From: Candidatus Magasanikiibacteriota bacterium
GTDB taxonomy: Bacteria > Patescibacteriota > Patescibacteriia > Magasanikbacterales > 2-02-FULL-50-9b
DNA length: 32,929 nt
Assembly: GCA_023246755.1 (NCBI GenBank)
Contig: JAHFHU010000009.1
Coordinates: 1-32,929 of the forward strand
Reading direction: 5' to 3'
The notes under the pieces are model-generated. The model worked only from the letters and a program-made list of their open reading frames with translations. It had not been told where the DNA came from and did no database searches. This document shows positions 31,125-32,929 of this stretch, one piece after another (position 1 is the stretch's first letter; each line of letters starts with the position of its first letter). The position numbers were made by a program, and so were the translations under genes.

Positions 31125-31841
31125 ATGAATCAACTAACCCCCGAAGAGCAAAAACTTTCTGATGAAGCAGTGCTGTTTATAAAACAGCACGTTCATGAAA
31201 TTATTGAGAAATTTGCCGGGCATATTTTGGTAGAGGAAAATTTTCCAACAACAATTTTTACCGCTGGTTCTCCGGGCGCTGGCAAAACTGAATTTGCGCA
31301 TCGTATGATTGAGGCATTTCAAAAAAATCGTGCCCATGTTTTGGCGCACATCGATGCAGATGCGATCAGAAGCATGTTGCCCAACTATACGGGTAGCAAC
31401 TCATACATTTTTCAAAAAGCCGTATCTGATGGGGTGAGTAAAATTTTTGATCATGTCATACGTGCAAGAAAAAGTTGTGTTTTGGATGGAACTTTTTCAC
31501 ACTACTCAATCGCGCGAACAAATATCGTTAGGTGTATTGCACACGATCGGATCGTTGCGATCGCATATTTATGTGAAGACCCAATTCGTGCATGGCAATT
31601 CACACAGGCACGTGAAAAAACAGAAGGCCGCCGAATTTTAAAAGACAAATTCATAGAGCAATTTTTTGCCGCACCCAATGTTGTAATGAAAATTAAAGAA
31701 GAATTTGGCGACAGGGTTAATCTTTGGAACGTAAAGAAGAACTACGAAACAAACGCGTATATTATTGATGCAGGTGTTGCCAAGATTGACGACTCTCTCA
31801 ATTTGCAATATAGTAAAGAACAATTAGAAGCCCTACTATGA
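31125..31841 (+). CDS. Zeta-toxin-like P-loop kinase
   Basis: Zeta toxins phosphorylate UDP-N-acetylglucosamine sugars and block wall synthesis (family knowledge). The 238-residue product has Walker A GSPGAGKT (48-55), HIDADAIRSMLPNY (75-88) as in zeta proteins' D-x-D-x-hR segment, a DGTFSHY motif, and a helical lid with arginines (REKTEGRR). The length matches the stand-alone zeta domain. Its TGA overlaps a 57-codon gene as ATGA. Unlike classic epsilon-zeta, the putative partner is downstream. Confidence 0.88.
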   Translation: MNQLTPEEQKLSDEAVLFIKQHVHEIIEKFAGHILVEENFPTTIFTAGSPGAGKTEFAHRMIEAFQKNRAHVLAHIDADAIRSMLPNYTGSNSYIFQKAVSDGVSKIFDHVIRARKSCVLDGTFSHYSIARTNIVRCIAHDRIVAIAYLCEDPIRAWQFTQAREKTEGRRILKDKFIEQFFAAPNVVMKIKEEFGDRVNLWNVKKNYETNAYIIDAGVAKIDDSLNLQYSKEQLEALL

Positions 31842-32011
31842 TTCAAAAAATTCTCGCCTTTTTTGGCTTTAAACAAAAAAAGCAGCCGAGCAGCATATAC
31901 GAATTCATGACCAACACCTCTAAAAAAGAAAAAGAGGAATTTTTAGGGCGTATCATTGAACAAGTCAACGAAGACCAGCGCAAAGTGATTGAAAAAGCAA
32001 AATTGTTATAA
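31838..32011 (+). CDS. Small gene overlapping the zeta-like toxin, candidate antitoxin
   Basis: A 57-residue frame starting on the zeta stop (ATGA) and ending at TAA 32011. The product is a charged helix-rich peptide with SIYEFMTNTSKKEKEEF and an EQVNEDQRKVIEKA helix. From memory, similar short proteins with an xxNEDQRxxxxK motif sit next to zeta-like kinases in other CPR genomes. An antitoxin role is inferred from this coupling. It is not related to epsilon in any way I can see. Confidence 0.65.
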   Translation: MIQKILAFFGFKQKKQPSSIYEFMTNTSKKEKEEFLGRIIEQVNEDQRKVIEKAKLL

Positions 32012-32043
32012 AAAACAACCCGCAGAGTATTACTCACGCGGGT
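32011..32043 (-). terminator. Terminator of the helical-protein gene
   Basis: Minus strand: ACCCGC and GCGGGT arms, then TGTTTTTT. It lies about 50 bases after the stop at 32094 and abuts the stop of the convergent 57-codon gene. Confidence 0.7.
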
Positions 32044-32093
32044 CGGTGAACGGTTGTGGTTGGTTGTTGCCGCCATTGCCATTGCAGAGGCTA

Positions 32094-32699
32094 TTATTCC
32101 TCGGTTGGCTCGGGCAACAGCGGTTGCTCCGCGATCATTGTGATCGCCCGAGCAAGGTCAAACCCGTAGTCATGAAGAAACGCAGAGTAGCGTGGTTGCA
32201 TGCGGGACAAACCCTTGAGCACCCTTTTTTGACCATCCGCTGTGTGGTTGCTCTCCACTAAAACCAGAATCAGAATGTTCGCCCGCGTCACATGCTGAAT
32301 AACCATGCGCTTCTGAACGACCAGCTCATCGTTATAAATCAGCTCTTGAATCGATGCGAAAGCTTTATTGAGCTTACCGAGGATCACGTTGGTCATGATC
32401 GTATGTCCAAGACTTGTACGCGTCCTTTCTTCGATTTTTTTGATCGCATTCGCAAGTGCGGCTTCGCACGAAGACGCTACGAGGTAAAAGCGCCCATCAT
32501 TCATGCCGTACAAAGCTTTGAGCACGCCTTTTTCTACCGCACATTGCTCCAAAACCCTAAGCAGCTGGTTCGCGCGCTCTGTGTGCTCAAGGAGTTCCTG
32601 CTGGTTGATTGCGGGAACCACCCGCGTGAACTTCTCGTGGAGTACTTGTAGGGAAGTTCTAAGAAGCTCGAGAACTTTTTCTTTAACGCTGTAAAACAT
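32094..32699 (-). CDS. Hypothetical alpha-helical protein
   Basis: I do not recognise this 201-residue protein. It is almost entirely amphipathic helix, soluble and without cysteine clusters, reading like a four-helix-bundle or repeat protein. It starts MFYSVKEKVLELLRTSLQVL. GGAGG lies 6 bases before the ATG. It has its own promoter (32744) and terminator (32011), so it is a one-gene unit. Confidence 0.65.
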   Translation of the reverse strand: MFYSVKEKVLELLRTSLQVLHEKFTRVVPAINQQELLEHTERANQLLRVLEQCAVEKGVLKALYGMNDGRFYLVASSCEAALANAIKKIEERTRTSLGHTIMTNVILGKLNKAFASIQELIYNDELVVQKRMVIQHVTRANILILVLVESNHTADGQKRVLKGLSRMQPRYSAFLHDYGFDLARAITMIAEQPLLPEPTEE

Positions 32700-32743
32700 T
32701 CGTTCCTCCGTCGTTGTTTGTTGGTTGTAGGGAAACTCGCCTA

Positions 32744-32772
32744 ATCGTAGGGCACAGCGACTTTTTTGTCAA
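32744..32772 (-). promoter_or_regulatory. Promoter of the helical-protein gene
   Basis: Minus strand: perfect TTGACA (32767-32772), 17-base spacer, TACGAT (32744-32749). Confidence 0.75.
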
Positions 32773-32803
32773 CACGAGTTGGTGTCGCTCAAACTCCCCA
32801 GCA

Positions 32804-32832
32804 TTGACATCTGCCGGCATACATGGTTATCT
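32804..32832 (+). promoter_or_regulatory. Promoter of the gene at the right edge
   Basis: TTGACA (32804-32809), 17-base spacer, TTATCT (32827-32832). Divergent from the promoter at 32744. Confidence 0.65.
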
Positions 32833-32870
32833 ATAGTCAGAGGATTCCACCTCTCTCAAGGAGAATTATC

Positions 32871-32929
32871 ATGCGGCTACCATATGTGGTGAATGGCGTG
32901 GGCGTTGTTTTGCGTTCCATCGAACTCGC
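32871..32929 (+). CDS. Start of an unidentified protein (partial)
   Basis: An AAGGAGA ribosome site precedes the ATG at 32871. The visible residues are MRLPYVVNGVGVVLRSIEL before the window ends. Too short to identify. The promoter, leader and ribosome site match the other one-gene units here. Confidence 0.6.
   Translation, partial: MRLPYVVNGVGVVLRSIEL

Overview
The window looks like a chromosomal segment of a Patescibacteria (CPR) genome. This is an inference from gene content, not from a database search. Supporting points are a VirB2/TrbC-like membrane module inside a Cys-rich exported protein next to a thioredoxin-fold protein, a secG plus membrane-anchored peptide-binding-protein operon, and many one-gene units encoding small proteins of unknown function. 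Many ATGA start/stop overlaps and convergent genes that almost touch show compact packing. UGA is used as a normal stop.

Layout. 1-2566: end of an upstream gene with terminator, an unknown gene, trpS (-), and a divergent Cys/Lys-rich gene. 2570-5573: DUF2283-like protein, RNase J with a disordered N-terminus, and tRNA-Leu(CAG), separated by unusual long palindromic elements. 5649-11313: secG plus peptide-binding protein (-), divergent from a DsbA-like/Cys-rich membrane protein pair (+). 11396-15957: uvrA-pseudouridine synthase-gmk operon, then rplS. 16075-21505: degenerate histidine-phosphatase-like gene, CCA-adding enzyme (-), zinc-binding protein, NUDIX hydrolase, tRNA-Ile(UAU), lipoprotein, and a degenerate DHH protein (-). 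21716-24865: valS with a histidine-phosphatase domain inserted in its catalytic half. 24876-28162: accessory island with a repeat-containing coiled-coil protein, an unknown two-gene operon, and three toxin-like genes (two PemK/MazF-like, one RelE/PBECR-like), each followed by what appears to be a small antisense RNA gene. 28242-30675: tyrS translationally coupled to two AT-rich membrane-protein genes. 30676-32929: remnant-rich intergenic region, zeta-toxin-like kinase plus an overlapping 57-aa gene, an unknown helical protein, and the start of another gene.

Promoters follow TTGACA-N16/18-TATAAT rules, often with a TGn extended -10. Several core genes (secG, trpS, rplS, CCA enzyme) have only 8-10 nt between the -10 and the start codon, so their mRNAs are predicted to be leaderless. 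Many accessory genes instead have clear Shine-Dalgarno sites.

The strongest unexplained signals are: (1) a three-copy element with compensatory base changes in its stems (2881-3028, 5346-5485, 7666-7773); (2) the ValS-histidine phosphatase fusion; (3) three short minus-strand transcription units, each with promoter and terminator, placed tail-to-tail against the three toxin-like genes and sharing their -35 element with the next forward promoter. Identifications rest on motif recognition only.
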